Below, piece by piece: positions 48,776 to 57,157 of a stretch of DNA of 64,000 nt; the stretch's first letter is position 1, and every line of letters begins with the position of its first letter. Under the pieces are notes generated by a model that did no database searches, was not told the origin of the DNA, and was given only the letters and a program-made list of their open reading frames with translations. The stretch is from positions 1-64,000 of the forward strand of contig JBFWVD010000019.1 of the NCBI GenBank assembly GCA_050246915.1, read 5' to 3'. The position numbers and the translations under genes were made by a program. The DNA is from JBFWVD01 sp050246915. GTDB lineage: Bacteria > Actinomycetota > Acidimicrobiia > Acidimicrobiales > Ilumatobacteraceae.

Positions 48776-49828
48776 GTGCACATGGCCGATCTCGACTATC
48801 CGCTGCCCGCCGAGGCCATTGCACAGCATCCGATCGAGCCGCGCGACGCCGCGCGGCTGTTGGTCGACCGTGGCCCTGGGCAACCGCCCGAGCATCGCCA
48901 TGTTCGGGATCTGGCCAGCTTGCTCCGCCCCGGCGATCTCGTTGTGATCAACGACACCCGCGTGGTGCCGGCTCGATTGCATCTTCGCCGGGCGAGTGGG
49001 GGAGCGGTGGAGGTGCTGCTGCTCGAGCGCACCGGCCATGACCGATGGGAGGCGTTGGTGCGCCCGTCGCGCAAGATCAAGCCGGGCGAGCAGTTGAGCC
49101 ATGACGAACTCATCGTCGAGATCGGCGAGGTCCTCGATTCCGACGGGACGCGCGCGGTGCGCATCTGCGCCGACGATCCGATGGCCGCGCTGGCGGTGCA
49201 CGGTTCGATGCCGCTGCCCCCGTACATCACTGCGGCGCTCGACGATCCCGACCGCTACCAGACGGTGTATGCCCGGGTGCCCGGCGCCGCGGCGGCGCCG
49301 ACAGCCGGGTTGCACTTCACGGACGCGTTGCTCGATCGGGTCCGGGAAGCGACCGCTGGCATCGAACGGGTGGAGCTCATCGTGGGCCTCGACACGTTCC
49401 GGCCGGTCGCAGTGGATGATCCGGACGATCACGTGATGCATTCCGAGGCGTTCGTGGTGTCCGATGCCGTGCTGGCGAGATGTCGCGAGGTCAAGCGATC
49501 AGGCGGGCGAGTGGTCGCCGTGGGCACGACCACGGTGCGGGCGTTGGAGAGCGCAGCAGCCGGCAAGTCACATCGCACGGATCTGTTCATCCGTCCGGGG
49601 TTCGATTTCCAGATCGTCGACGTGATGATGACGAACTTCCACATGCCCCGCACCACGCTGCTGCTCATGGTCGAAGCGTTCATCGGCGAGCGATGGCGCG
49701 AGCTGTACGCCACTTCGCTGAGCGAGGGATACCGGTTCTTGTCCTTCGGTGACGCCATGCTGCTCGAGCGCCTCACCCCCGCGGCAGGGACGCCACGGGC
49801 CGACCTGCAGACGAAGAGCGGAACATGA
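48776..49828 (+). CDS. queA: S-adenosylmethionine:tRNA ribosyltransferase-isomerase
   Basis: Transfers the ribose part of SAM onto preQ1 in tRNA to give epoxyqueuosine. The 350-residue protein has DLDYPLPAEAIAQHPIEPRDAARLLV, VINDTRVVPARL, APTAGLHFT, and HSEAFVVSDAVL, then VGTTTVRALE and the C-terminal LLLMVEAFIGERWRELYA. This is a normal full-length QueA. It overlaps tgt by four bases, so the two queuosine genes are coexpressed. Confidence 0.97.
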   Translation: MHMADLDYPLPAEAIAQHPIEPRDAARLLVDRGPGQPPEHRHVRDLASLLRPGDLVVINDTRVVPARLHLRRASGGAVEVLLLERTGHDRWEALVRPSRKIKPGEQLSHDELIVEIGEVLDSDGTRAVRICADDPMAALAVHGSMPLPPYITAALDDPDRYQTVYARVPGAAAAPTAGLHFTDALLDRVREATAGIERVELIVGLDTFRPVAVDDPDDHVMHSEAFVVSDAVLARCREVKRSGGRVVAVGTTTVRALESAAAGKSHRTDLFIRPGFDFQIVDVMMTNFHMPRTTLLLMVEAFIGERWRELYATSLSEGYRFLSFGDAMLLERLTPAAGTPRADLQTKSGT

Positions 49829-50925
49829 CGTATCGGGCCACCACCCACATCGAAGCGATCGACGGAGCGGCGCGCGCCACCACGGTGACGCTCGCCCACG
49901 GCACCTATCGCACCCCGTGCTTCATGCCGGTGGGTACGCGTGGCGCCATCAAATACCTCTCGGCGGCCGACTACGAACGCCTCGGGGCGCAGATCGTGCT
50001 CGGGAACACCTATCACTTGATGCTGCGCCCCGGAGCCGAGACGGTGGCATCACTCGGGGGGCTGGGCGCCTTCGCGGGCTGGCGTGGCCGGACCTTGACC
50101 GACTCGGGGGGTTTTCAGGTGTTCAGCTTGGAACCCAAGATCGATGACGGCGGGGTGACGTTCAAATCGACCTACGACGGATCGCTCCACCGCTTCACCC
50201 CCGAAGCGGCCGTCGCAACACAGGAGTTGTTGGGCGCGGACATCGCCATGGTCCTCGACATCTGCCCGCCGTTGCCTTCGCCGCGCGCTGTCATCGAGCG
50301 AGCCGTCGACCTCACCAGTCGATGGGCGGAGCTGGCCCGCGCCGCGCATCGGCTGCCTGACCAGTCCCAGTTCGGCATCGTGCAAGGGGGCATCGAACCG
50401 GATCTTCGAACCACCAGTGCGCGTCAGATCGCCGCGCTGGGGTTCGACGGCTACGCCATCGGCGGACTGAGTGTGGGGGAGACGCGAGCCGAGATGCTGC
50501 CCGCCCTCGCCGCTGCCCTGGGCGAGCTCCCGGCCGATCAACCCCGCTATCTGATGGGGGTGGGAGATCCGGCCAGCTTGGTGGAGGCCGTCGGGCTGGG
50601 AGTCGACCAGTTCGACTGCGTCATGCAGACCAGGCTGGGTCGCCACGGCACCGCGTTGACCAGCACCGGCAAACTGCACCTCAAGAACGCCAAGCATGTC
50701 GCGTCGGATGAACCGATCGATGAACGATGCCGATGCGAGGTCTGCGCTCGCCACAGCCGTGGCTACATCCGACATCTGTTCCAGGTCGGGGAGCCGACCG
50801 CGAGCCGTCTGCTCAGCCTCCACAACATCGGATGGACCTTGCAGCTCATGGACGAGATGCGCGCCGCCATCGTCGACGGTCGGTTCGCAGCGTTGCGCTC
50901 GGCGGTCCTCGACGTATGGGCCTGA
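49825..50925 (+). CDS. tgt: tRNA-guanine transglycosylase
   Basis: Exchanges guanine-34 for preQ1 in tRNAs with GUN anticodons. The 366-residue TIM-barrel protein has FMPVGTRGAIKYLS, GNTYHLMLRPG, TDSGGFQVFSL with an active-site Asp, FGIVQGGIEPDLR, GGLSVGE, and FDCVMQTRLGRHGTALTS with the nucleophile Asp. Zinc ligands are in CRCEVCARHSRGYIRHLF. The bacterial length and motifs are intact. Starts within the queA stop (ATGA). Confidence 0.97.
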   Translation: MTYRATTHIEAIDGAARATTVTLAHGTYRTPCFMPVGTRGAIKYLSAADYERLGAQIVLGNTYHLMLRPGAETVASLGGLGAFAGWRGRTLTDSGGFQVFSLEPKIDDGGVTFKSTYDGSLHRFTPEAAVATQELLGADIAMVLDICPPLPSPRAVIERAVDLTSRWAELARAAHRLPDQSQFGIVQGGIEPDLRTTSARQIAALGFDGYAIGGLSVGETRAEMLPALAAALGELPADQPRYLMGVGDPASLVEAVGLGVDQFDCVMQTRLGRHGTALTSTGKLHLKNAKHVASDEPIDERCRCEVCARHSRGYIRHLFQVGEPTASRLLSLHNIGWTLQLMDEMRAAIVDGRFAALRSAVLDVWA

Positions 50926-51006
50926 CCGGGGGTGCTAGGTCCTGAGCTGGGCGCATGGCTAACCTCGCCAGCCGGTTCGTCCTCTTCTCACGTCTGGAAC
51001 ATCTCG

Positions 51007-51369
51007 ATGGGCTCTGCCACCCTCGGCACGCTGGTTCTCGCTCAGTCGGCAGCGACCGACGACTCCTCCAGCTCCAGCTTCAACTGGAGCATTGTCATCC
51101 TCCCGCTCATGTTCGTGGCGCTGTACTTCGTCATGATCCGGCCCCAGCAGAAGAAGGCGAAGGCGCAGGCCGCCATGCAGCGCCAGGTCGCCGAAGGTGA
51201 CGAAATCATCACCACGAGCGGCATGTACGGCATCGTCACCGCGATGGACGACGAGGACATCTGGCTCGAGGTCTCCGATGGGGTCGAGATCCGGGTGGCC
51301 CGTGGGGCTGTGCTGCGAGTGACCCAATCGGTCAACTCCACCGTCGAAGCGCCGACCGAAGAGGACTGA
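51007..51369 (+). CDS. yajC: Preprotein translocase subunit YajC
   Basis: Small accessory subunit of the SecDF complex. The 120-residue protein (ATG 51007) has a Ser-rich periplasmic start, one helix (IVILPLMFVALYFVMI), then the conserved RPQQKKAKAQAAM and the cytoplasmic beta domain GDEIITTSGMYGIVTAMDDEDIWLEV. Its TGA overlaps the secD ATG by one base (TGATG). The start is uncertain because the 5' part is not conserved and in-frame GTG codons lie upstream. Confidence 0.92.
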   Translation: MGSATLGTLVLAQSAATDDSSSSSFNWSIVILPLMFVALYFVMIRPQQKKAKAQAAMQRQVAEGDEIITTSGMYGIVTAMDDEDIWLEVSDGVEIRVARGAVLRVTQSVNSTVEAPTEED

Positions 51370-53168
51370 TGCGCAGATCTCTGTATGTCTCGTTGTTCGG
51401 GATCGTGGGCGTGGCACTGCTCGCCCTGATCGCCACGTTCGCCGCCGGGAACGAGCCCCAGTTGGGTCTCGATCTCCAGGGCGGAGCGTCGATCGTCCTC
51501 AAGCCGAAGATCGCCGATACGCCTAGCGACGTCCTCGATCAGACGATCTCCATCATCCGCAACCGCGTCGACGCCCTGGGCGTCGCCGAGCCGGAGATCA
51601 CCCGCCAGGGCAGCGCCATCGTGGTGGAACTGCCCGGTGTGAAGGATCAAGAGACGGCACTGGCCACGGTCGGTAAGACCGCTGAGCTGCAGTTCCGGCC
51701 GGTGTTGGCCGTCTACCCCGGTGCCGACACGCTCGCGCCGCAGGCTGCCTCGACCACCACGACCGTTGCCGGTGCCACGACCACCGTTGCCGGTGCCACG
51801 ACGACGGCTGGCAGCGCCACCACGACTGCGGGCGCGACGACGGTCGCTGGCGGTCCCGGCAAGGCGTTGGCCATCCCGGCGCAGGCCGCCGATCCGACGA
51901 CCACCATTTCGGCCACTGCGACCACGTCGACGCCGGCATCGTCGGATGCGCCGACCACCACGATCGCCGCCAGCGAGACCACCGTGGCCACCGGCGACAC
52001 GACGGCCACGACCCAACCGGTCGTCGTGAGCCCCTCGCCCGCCACCCCGACGCCCGATGACAGCGGTCTCATCGCTCTCACGCCGAAGGAGGAGGCCTCG
52101 ATCGACAAGCAGGTCGTGCTGGCGCAGTTGGAGGACGGCAAGGAGATCTTGCGATACGTGCTCGGCCCGACGAGCCTCACCGGCAAGGCGGTGAGCACGG
52201 CGTCGGCCCAGTTCGACACCACCAGCGGCCAGTGGCTCACCGAGGTCGAGTTCAAAGGCGGCCAGCAGGGCATCGACGGCTTCAACGCGTTGTCGATCCA
52301 GTGCTACGACGCCTCGACCGTCTGCCCCACCCGCCAGACCGCCATCGTCCTCGACGGTGAAGTGCTCTCGGCTCCGGTACCGCAAGACCGCGGGTTCAGC
52401 GGCAACACCATCACCATCTCCGGTGACGGCACGAGTGCCAATGAGGCCGAGAGCCTTGCCGTGCAGCTGAAGTACGGCTCGCTCCCGGTCGAGTTCATTC
52501 CCCAACAGGTCCAGACGGTCTCGGCCACCTTGGGCAAGGACTCGCTGCGGGCCGGTGTTGTCGCCGGAATCGTCGGACTCGCCCTGGTCCTGCTGTTCAT
52601 GACCTTCTATTACCGGACCATCGGCGGGCTGGTGATCCTCCTCGGTCTGTGCATCTCCGGTTCGCTCATGTACAGCCTGGTGAGCTTCCTCGGCGTGAAC
52701 CAGGGGCTGGCCCTCACACTGTCGGGGGCCACCGGCATCATCGTGTCGATCGGTGTGACCGTCGACAGCTACGTCGTGTACTTCGAACGACTCAAGGACG
52801 ATGTCCGATCGGGAAAGACCCTGCGATCGTCGGCCGAGCGGGGCTTTGCCGGTGCCTATCGCACCATCATCGCCGCCGACTCGGTGTCGCTGCTCGGTGC
52901 CGTGGTGCTGTGGTACCTCACTGTTGGCTCGGTGCGCGGTTTCGCCTTCTTCCTCGGCTTGTCAACGTTGCTTGACATGATCGTGGCCTACTTCTTCACC
53001 CGACCGTTCGTGATCATGCTGTCGAGGAGTGGGAAGTTCATGCGCAACAACGTGTTTGGTGTGAAGCTCGCCGACGTGGCAACTGCAACGTCGGGTACGG
53101 GGTCTGCTTCCACCCGATCTGCCGTCACGAGTGTGGTCCCTCCTCGTCCCCGTGGAGGTGCACGATGA
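51369..53168 (+). CDS. secD: Protein translocase subunit SecD with Ala/Thr-rich insertion
   Basis: Proton-driven partner of SecYEG, six helices with large periplasmic loop. The 599-residue chain has the first helix, QLGLDLQGGASIVL, IIRNRVDALGVAEPEI, then at residues about 123-232 an insertion of repeated ATTT/VAGATTT units and a Pro/Thr linker. After it come GFSGNTITISGDGTSANEAESLAVQLKYGSLPVEF and the C-terminal membrane half with GATGIIVSIGVTVDSYVVYFERLKDD. The insertion lies in the periplasmic head region and is not part of usual SecD. Overlaps secF by four bases. Confidence 0.95.
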   Translation: MRRSLYVSLFGIVGVALLALIATFAAGNEPQLGLDLQGGASIVLKPKIADTPSDVLDQTISIIRNRVDALGVAEPEITRQGSAIVVELPGVKDQETALATVGKTAELQFRPVLAVYPGADTLAPQAASTTTTVAGATTTVAGATTTAGSATTTAGATTVAGGPGKALAIPAQAADPTTTISATATTSTPASSDAPTTTIAASETTVATGDTTATTQPVVVSPSPATPTPDDSGLIALTPKEEASIDKQVVLAQLEDGKEILRYVLGPTSLTGKAVSTASAQFDTTSGQWLTEVEFKGGQQGIDGFNALSIQCYDASTVCPTRQTAIVLDGEVLSAPVPQDRGFSGNTITISGDGTSANEAESLAVQLKYGSLPVEFIPQQVQTVSATLGKDSLRAGVVAGIVGLALVLLFMTFYYRTIGGLVILLGLCISGSLMYSLVSFLGVNQGLALTLSGATGIIVSIGVTVDSYVVYFERLKDDVRSGKTLRSSAERGFAGAYRTIIAADSVSLLGAVVLWYLTVGSVRGFAFFLGLSTLLDMIVAYFFTRPFVIMLSRSGKFMRNNVFGVKLADVATATSGTGSASTRSAVTSVVPPRPRGGAR

Positions 53169-54337
53169 ACACCGTCGATCAGATCGACGCCACCGCCGAG
53201 AACCGCTCGCTGTGGTTCAAGCTCTACCACGGGCTCACCACCTTCGATTTCGTCGGGAAGCGCAAGTACGGCTTCGCTCTGTCGGGCGTGGTCCTGCTCA
53301 TCAGCGTCATCTCGCTGTTCGGCCGCGGACTCAATCTCGGCATCGACTTCAAGGGCGGCGTGTCCTGGGAGTTCCAGGCCAACAACGTCGAGGTGTCGCA
53401 GGTCGAAGACATCCTCGCCGACGCGGGCTTGGCCGATGGTTCACGTGTCCAGACCCTCAGCTCGGCGTCGGGTACCCGCATCCGCGCCCAGGTCGGCCCG
53501 CTCGAGGTCGACAAGCAGAACTCGATCCGGGCCGAGTTGGCCGAGGTGACCGGCGTTCAGACCTCCGAGGTCGACTTGTCCTCGGTGAGTGCCTCGTGGG
53601 GCGACGAGATCACCCGCAAGGCGGTCAAGGCACTCATCGTGTTCTTCATCTTGCTGACCGCGTACATCTCGTTCCGGTTCGAGTGGAAGATGGCGGTCGG
53701 TGCGTTTGTGGCCGTGGTGCACGACGTGCTCATCAGCGTGGGCATCTACTCGGTGTTCGACTTCGAGGTCGCCCCGGCCACGGTCATCGCGTTTCTCACC
53801 ATCTTGGGTTTCTCGCTGTACGACACCATCGTGGTGTTCGACCGGGTGCATGACAACGCCCGTCGACTCAACGCCGGGAGTAAGACCACGTACTCCGACG
53901 TGGTGAATCTGTCGATGAACCAGGTCCTCATGCGCTCGCTCAACACGTCGTTGGCCGCCTTGTTGCCGGTGCTCAGCTTGTTGATCGTCGGTTCGTGGAT
54001 GATGGGGGCCCGGGCGCTGAAGGACTTCGCGCTGGCGCTGTTCATCGGATTGCTCACCGGTTCCTACTCCTCCATCTACGTCGCCACTCCGGTGTTGGCT
54101 GTGCTCAAAGAGCGTGAGCCGCGCTATCGGGCGTTGCAGGAGAAGGCAGCCGGTACCTCGGTCGCCTCGCGGGCGGCAGGCGCCAAGGCCGCCACGACCC
54201 GACTCCCGGCTGCTGCCGGTGGTCTGGTGACCTCGAAAGCGACCGACGCGGCGTCGCCGACGCAGGCGAGCGGATCGACCGCCGATCGACCCAGCGGGAC
54301 CGTGCCGCCGAGACCACGCAAGCAGAAGCGGCGCTGA
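53165..54337 (+). CDS. secF: Protein translocase subunit SecF
   Basis: Completes the SecDF pump. The 390-residue protein has GLNLGIDFKGGVSWEF, LDSS-like periplasmic residues, VHDVLISVGIYSVF, ILGFSLYDTIVVFDRVHDNAR and the later LALFIGLLTGSYSSIYVA. The last 70 residues form an Ala/Thr-rich tail ending in a basic cluster (RPRKQKRR), longer than typical. Starts inside the secD stop (ATGA). Confidence 0.96.
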   Translation: MNTVDQIDATAENRSLWFKLYHGLTTFDFVGKRKYGFALSGVVLLISVISLFGRGLNLGIDFKGGVSWEFQANNVEVSQVEDILADAGLADGSRVQTLSSASGTRIRAQVGPLEVDKQNSIRAELAEVTGVQTSEVDLSSVSASWGDEITRKAVKALIVFFILLTAYISFRFEWKMAVGAFVAVVHDVLISVGIYSVFDFEVAPATVIAFLTILGFSLYDTIVVFDRVHDNARRLNAGSKTTYSDVVNLSMNQVLMRSLNTSLAALLPVLSLLIVGSWMMGARALKDFALALFIGLLTGSYSSIYVATPVLAVLKEREPRYRALQEKAAGTSVASRAAGAKAATTRLPAAAGGLVTSKATDAASPTQASGSTADRPSGTVPPRPRKQKRR

Positions 54338-54382
54338 CCTTCGGGCCCGGTGGCGCTCATCGGTCACAGCTGACGCGCCCGG

Positions 54383-54388
54383 TAGCCT
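54383..54388 (+). promoter_or_regulatory. -10 box TAGCCT of apt (leaderless)
   Basis: TAGCCT, six bases, then ATG at 54395. Confidence 0.55.
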
Positions 54389-54394
54389 CTTGCC

Positions 54395-54928
54395 ATGTCC
54401 GATACCGCCTGGCTCTACGAACTGATCCGTGACGTTGCGGACTTCCCGACGCCTGGCGTGCACTTCAAGGACATCACTCCGCTGCTGCGCGACCCCGACG
54501 GCTTCCGGTTCGCCGTGGATGCCTTGGCCGATCGCTTCGCCGGCGTGCCGGTCGACCGCGTCATCGGCATGGAGGCCCGGGGCTTCATCCTCGCCGCGCC
54601 AGTGGCCTATCGGCTCGGCGCCAGCTTCATCCCAGTGCGCAAAGCGGGCAAGCTGCCGTGGGCAGTGGCGCGCGAGGAGTACGCACTCGAGTACGGCACC
54701 GACAAGCTCGAGATCCATCGTGATGCCATCAGCCCCGGCGATCGCGTCTTGATCATCGATGACGTGCTCGCCACGGGTGGTACCGCAGAGGCGACGGTGC
54801 GGCTCATCGAGGGTCTCGACGGCGTCGTCGTGGGCCTCGGTTTCCTCATCGAGCTGGCGTTCTTGAACGGACGAGCTCGACTGGGCAAGCACGAGGCGGC
54901 GTCACTGCTGTCGTATCAGGACGGCTGA
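54395..54928 (+). CDS. apt: Adenine phosphoribosyltransferase
   Basis: Salvages adenine to AMP with PRPP. The 177-residue protein has DFPTPGVHFKDITPLL, GMEARGFILAAPVAYRLG, the FIPVRKAGKLPW flexible loop and the PRPP motif VLIIDDVLATGGTAEA. It is complete. Its TGA overlaps the relA ATG by one base (TGATG), the secF-apt-relA order being common in actinobacteria. Confidence 0.97.
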   Translation: MSDTAWLYELIRDVADFPTPGVHFKDITPLLRDPDGFRFAVDALADRFAGVPVDRVIGMEARGFILAAPVAYRLGASFIPVRKAGKLPWAVAREEYALEYGTDKLEIHRDAISPGDRVLIIDDVLATGGTAEATVRLIEGLDGVVVGLGFLIELAFLNGRARLGKHEAASLLSYQDG

Positions 54929-57144
54929 TGGCCACGGTCGATCGCGTCCTGCCCTGGCGTCGAGGAGCCAACGCCCCGGCCGAGTTGCTCTCGCCGGTGA
55001 TCGCGTCGTACCGCGCCCGTCATCCCAAGGCCCCGGTGTCGGTCATCACGCGGGCGTTCGAGGTTGCCGACAACGCCCATCGCAACCAGTACCGGCGCAG
55101 CGGCGAGAAGTACATCAATCATCCCGTCGCCGTGGCCAAGATCGTGGCCGACATCGGGCTCGACGAGACCACCATCGCCGCGGCGCTGCTGCACGACGCG
55201 GTGGAGGACACCGAGATCACGTTGGCCGACGTCGAGTCCGAGTTCGGCAAGGACGTCGCCGCCATCGTCGATGGCGTCACCAAGCTCGATCGGCTCCGCT
55301 TCGACTCCAAGGAGGAGCAGCAGGCCGCCACCATGCGCAAGATGCTGGTGGCGATGGCCAAGGACATCCGCGTCCTGATCATCAAGCTGGCTGACCGACT
55401 CCACAACATGCGCACGCTGGCCGGCATCAAGTCCGACAAGCAGGCTCGCATCGCGGCCGAGACCCTCGACATCTACGCACCGTTGGCCCATCGGCTCGGC
55501 ATGCAGGAGGTGAAGCAACAACTCGAGGACCTGGCATTCGCGGCGTTGCATCCCAAGCGATATGCCGAGATCGACCAGATGATCGCCACCCGGACCCCCG
55601 AGCGCGATGTGTATCTGGCCAAGGTCCTCGAGCAGGTCGAGGCGCGCCTGTCGGAGTTGCGCATCGATGCCGAGGTGTCGGGCCGGGGCAAGCACCTGTG
55701 GAGCATCTACGAAAAGATGGTGCTCAAGGGCAAGGAGTTCGACGAGATCTTCGACCTGGTGGCCATCCGCATCGTCGTCGATTCGGTGAAGGACTGCTAC
55801 GCCGCGCTCGGCTCCATCCACGCCACGTGGAAGCCGGTGCAGGGGCGATTCAAGGACTACATCGCCATGCCCAAGTTCAACCTCTACCAGTCGTTGCACA
55901 CGACGGTGGTGGGTCCGGAGGGCAAGGCGCTCGAGGTACAGATCCGTACCCGAGAGATGCACCAGCGCGCCGAGATGGGCGTGGCCGCGCACTGGGCGTA
56001 CAAAGAAGGCGGCGATACCACCGACATCGCCTGGCTCAATCGGCTGGTGGATTGGCAGCAGGAAGTCACCGACCCCAACCAGTTCATGGAGTCGCTCAAG
56101 ACCGACCTCGAGCAAGACGAGGTGTTCGTCTTCACGCCCAAGGGTCGCGTCATCACCCTGCCGCTCGGCGCAACTCCAATTGACTTCGCCTATGCGGTGC
56201 ACACCGAGGTGGGACACACCTGCATCGGAGCGCGCGTCAACGGTCGTCTGGTGCCCATCGACACTGCGCTGCATTCCGGTGACACGTGCGAGATCTTCAC
56301 CTCCAAAGTGGAAGGGGCGGGCCCGTCACAGGATTGGATCCGCATCGTCCAGTCACCGAGGGCCCGCAACAAGATCCGCCAGTGGTTCAGTCGGGAACGG
56401 CGTGAGGACGCCATCGAAGACGGCCGCGAAGCGCTCGAGAAGGCGCTGCGATCCGAGGGCCTGCCCAGCCGGAAGCTGATGGGCTCGGAGTCCCTGGCCC
56501 GCGAGGCTGCGGCACTGGGCATGTCGAACCTCGAGGAGTTCTATCGCCAGATCGGTGAGGGCCACGTCTCGGCCCAGTCGGTGGCCGGTCGGCTCGGGCG
56601 GTTGCTGCGAGAGGGTGACGGTGACGAGAAGCTCGCCGTCATCGTTCGCGGGCCCCGCCGATCGAGCCGCAAGAACGCCTCGGTGGGTGTGCACGTTGAA
56701 GGCCTCGACGACGTGCTCATCCGGTTGTCGCGTTGTTGCACGCCGGTGCCCGGCGACGAGATCCTCGGTTTCGTGACACGAGGGCGCGGCGTGAGCGTGC
56801 ACCGCGCCGACTGTGCCAACGCCGGATCATTGGCGGCAGCGCAGGCCGCTCGCCTCATCGACGTCGAGTGGGACAACGATCAAAAGAGCACCATGTTCGT
56901 CGCCTCCATCGAGGTGAAGGCGCTCGATCGATCCAAGCTCCTGCGCGACGTGGCCAACGCGCTCAGCGATCACCACGTGAACATCGTGGCCTGCTCGACC
57001 CACACCGGCACCGATCGCATCTCCAAGATGCGCTTCGAGTTCGAGTTGGCCGATCCCTCGCACCTCGATGCGGTCATCAAGACGGTGAAGACCATCGACT
57101 CGGTCTACGACGCATATCGCATCGTGCCCGGCAAGGGCGGTTGA
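54928..57144 (+). CDS. relA: Bifunctional (p)ppGpp synthetase/hydrolase
   Basis: Stringent-response enzyme. The 738-residue protein has an HD hydrolase domain with YINHPVAVAKIV and LLHDAVEDTEIT, intact for hydrolysis. The synthetase domain follows with DLVAIRIVVDSVKDCYAALG and GRFKDYIAMPKFNLYQSLHTTV. A TGS domain (VFTPKGRVITLPLGATPIDFAYAVHTEVG), a Cys-containing conserved segment (RLSRCCTPVPGDEILGFVT) and a C-terminal ACT domain complete the usual Rel order. Cotranscribed with apt. It converges with the five-module membrane protein gene, 13 bases away. Confidence 0.98.
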   Translation: MATVDRVLPWRRGANAPAELLSPVIASYRARHPKAPVSVITRAFEVADNAHRNQYRRSGEKYINHPVAVAKIVADIGLDETTIAAALLHDAVEDTEITLADVESEFGKDVAAIVDGVTKLDRLRFDSKEEQQAATMRKMLVAMAKDIRVLIIKLADRLHNMRTLAGIKSDKQARIAAETLDIYAPLAHRLGMQEVKQQLEDLAFAALHPKRYAEIDQMIATRTPERDVYLAKVLEQVEARLSELRIDAEVSGRGKHLWSIYEKMVLKGKEFDEIFDLVAIRIVVDSVKDCYAALGSIHATWKPVQGRFKDYIAMPKFNLYQSLHTTVVGPEGKALEVQIRTREMHQRAEMGVAAHWAYKEGGDTTDIAWLNRLVDWQQEVTDPNQFMESLKTDLEQDEVFVFTPKGRVITLPLGATPIDFAYAVHTEVGHTCIGARVNGRLVPIDTALHSGDTCEIFTSKVEGAGPSQDWIRIVQSPRARNKIRQWFSRERREDAIEDGREALEKALRSEGLPSRKLMGSESLAREAAALGMSNLEEFYRQIGEGHVSAQSVAGRLGRLLREGDGDEKLAVIVRGPRRSSRKNASVGVHVEGLDDVLIRLSRCCTPVPGDEILGFVTRGRGVSVHRADCANAGSLAAAQAARLIDVEWDNDQKSTMFVASIEVKALDRSKLLRDVANALSDHHVNIVACSTHTGTDRISKMRFEFELADPSHLDAVIKTVKTIDSVYDAYRIVPGKGG

Positions 57145-57157
57145 CACCGGACGCTGC

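Noticed and set aside
54916..56274. 452-codon minus-strand open frame opposite relA
   Set aside because: Antisense shadow of the HD and synthetase domains.
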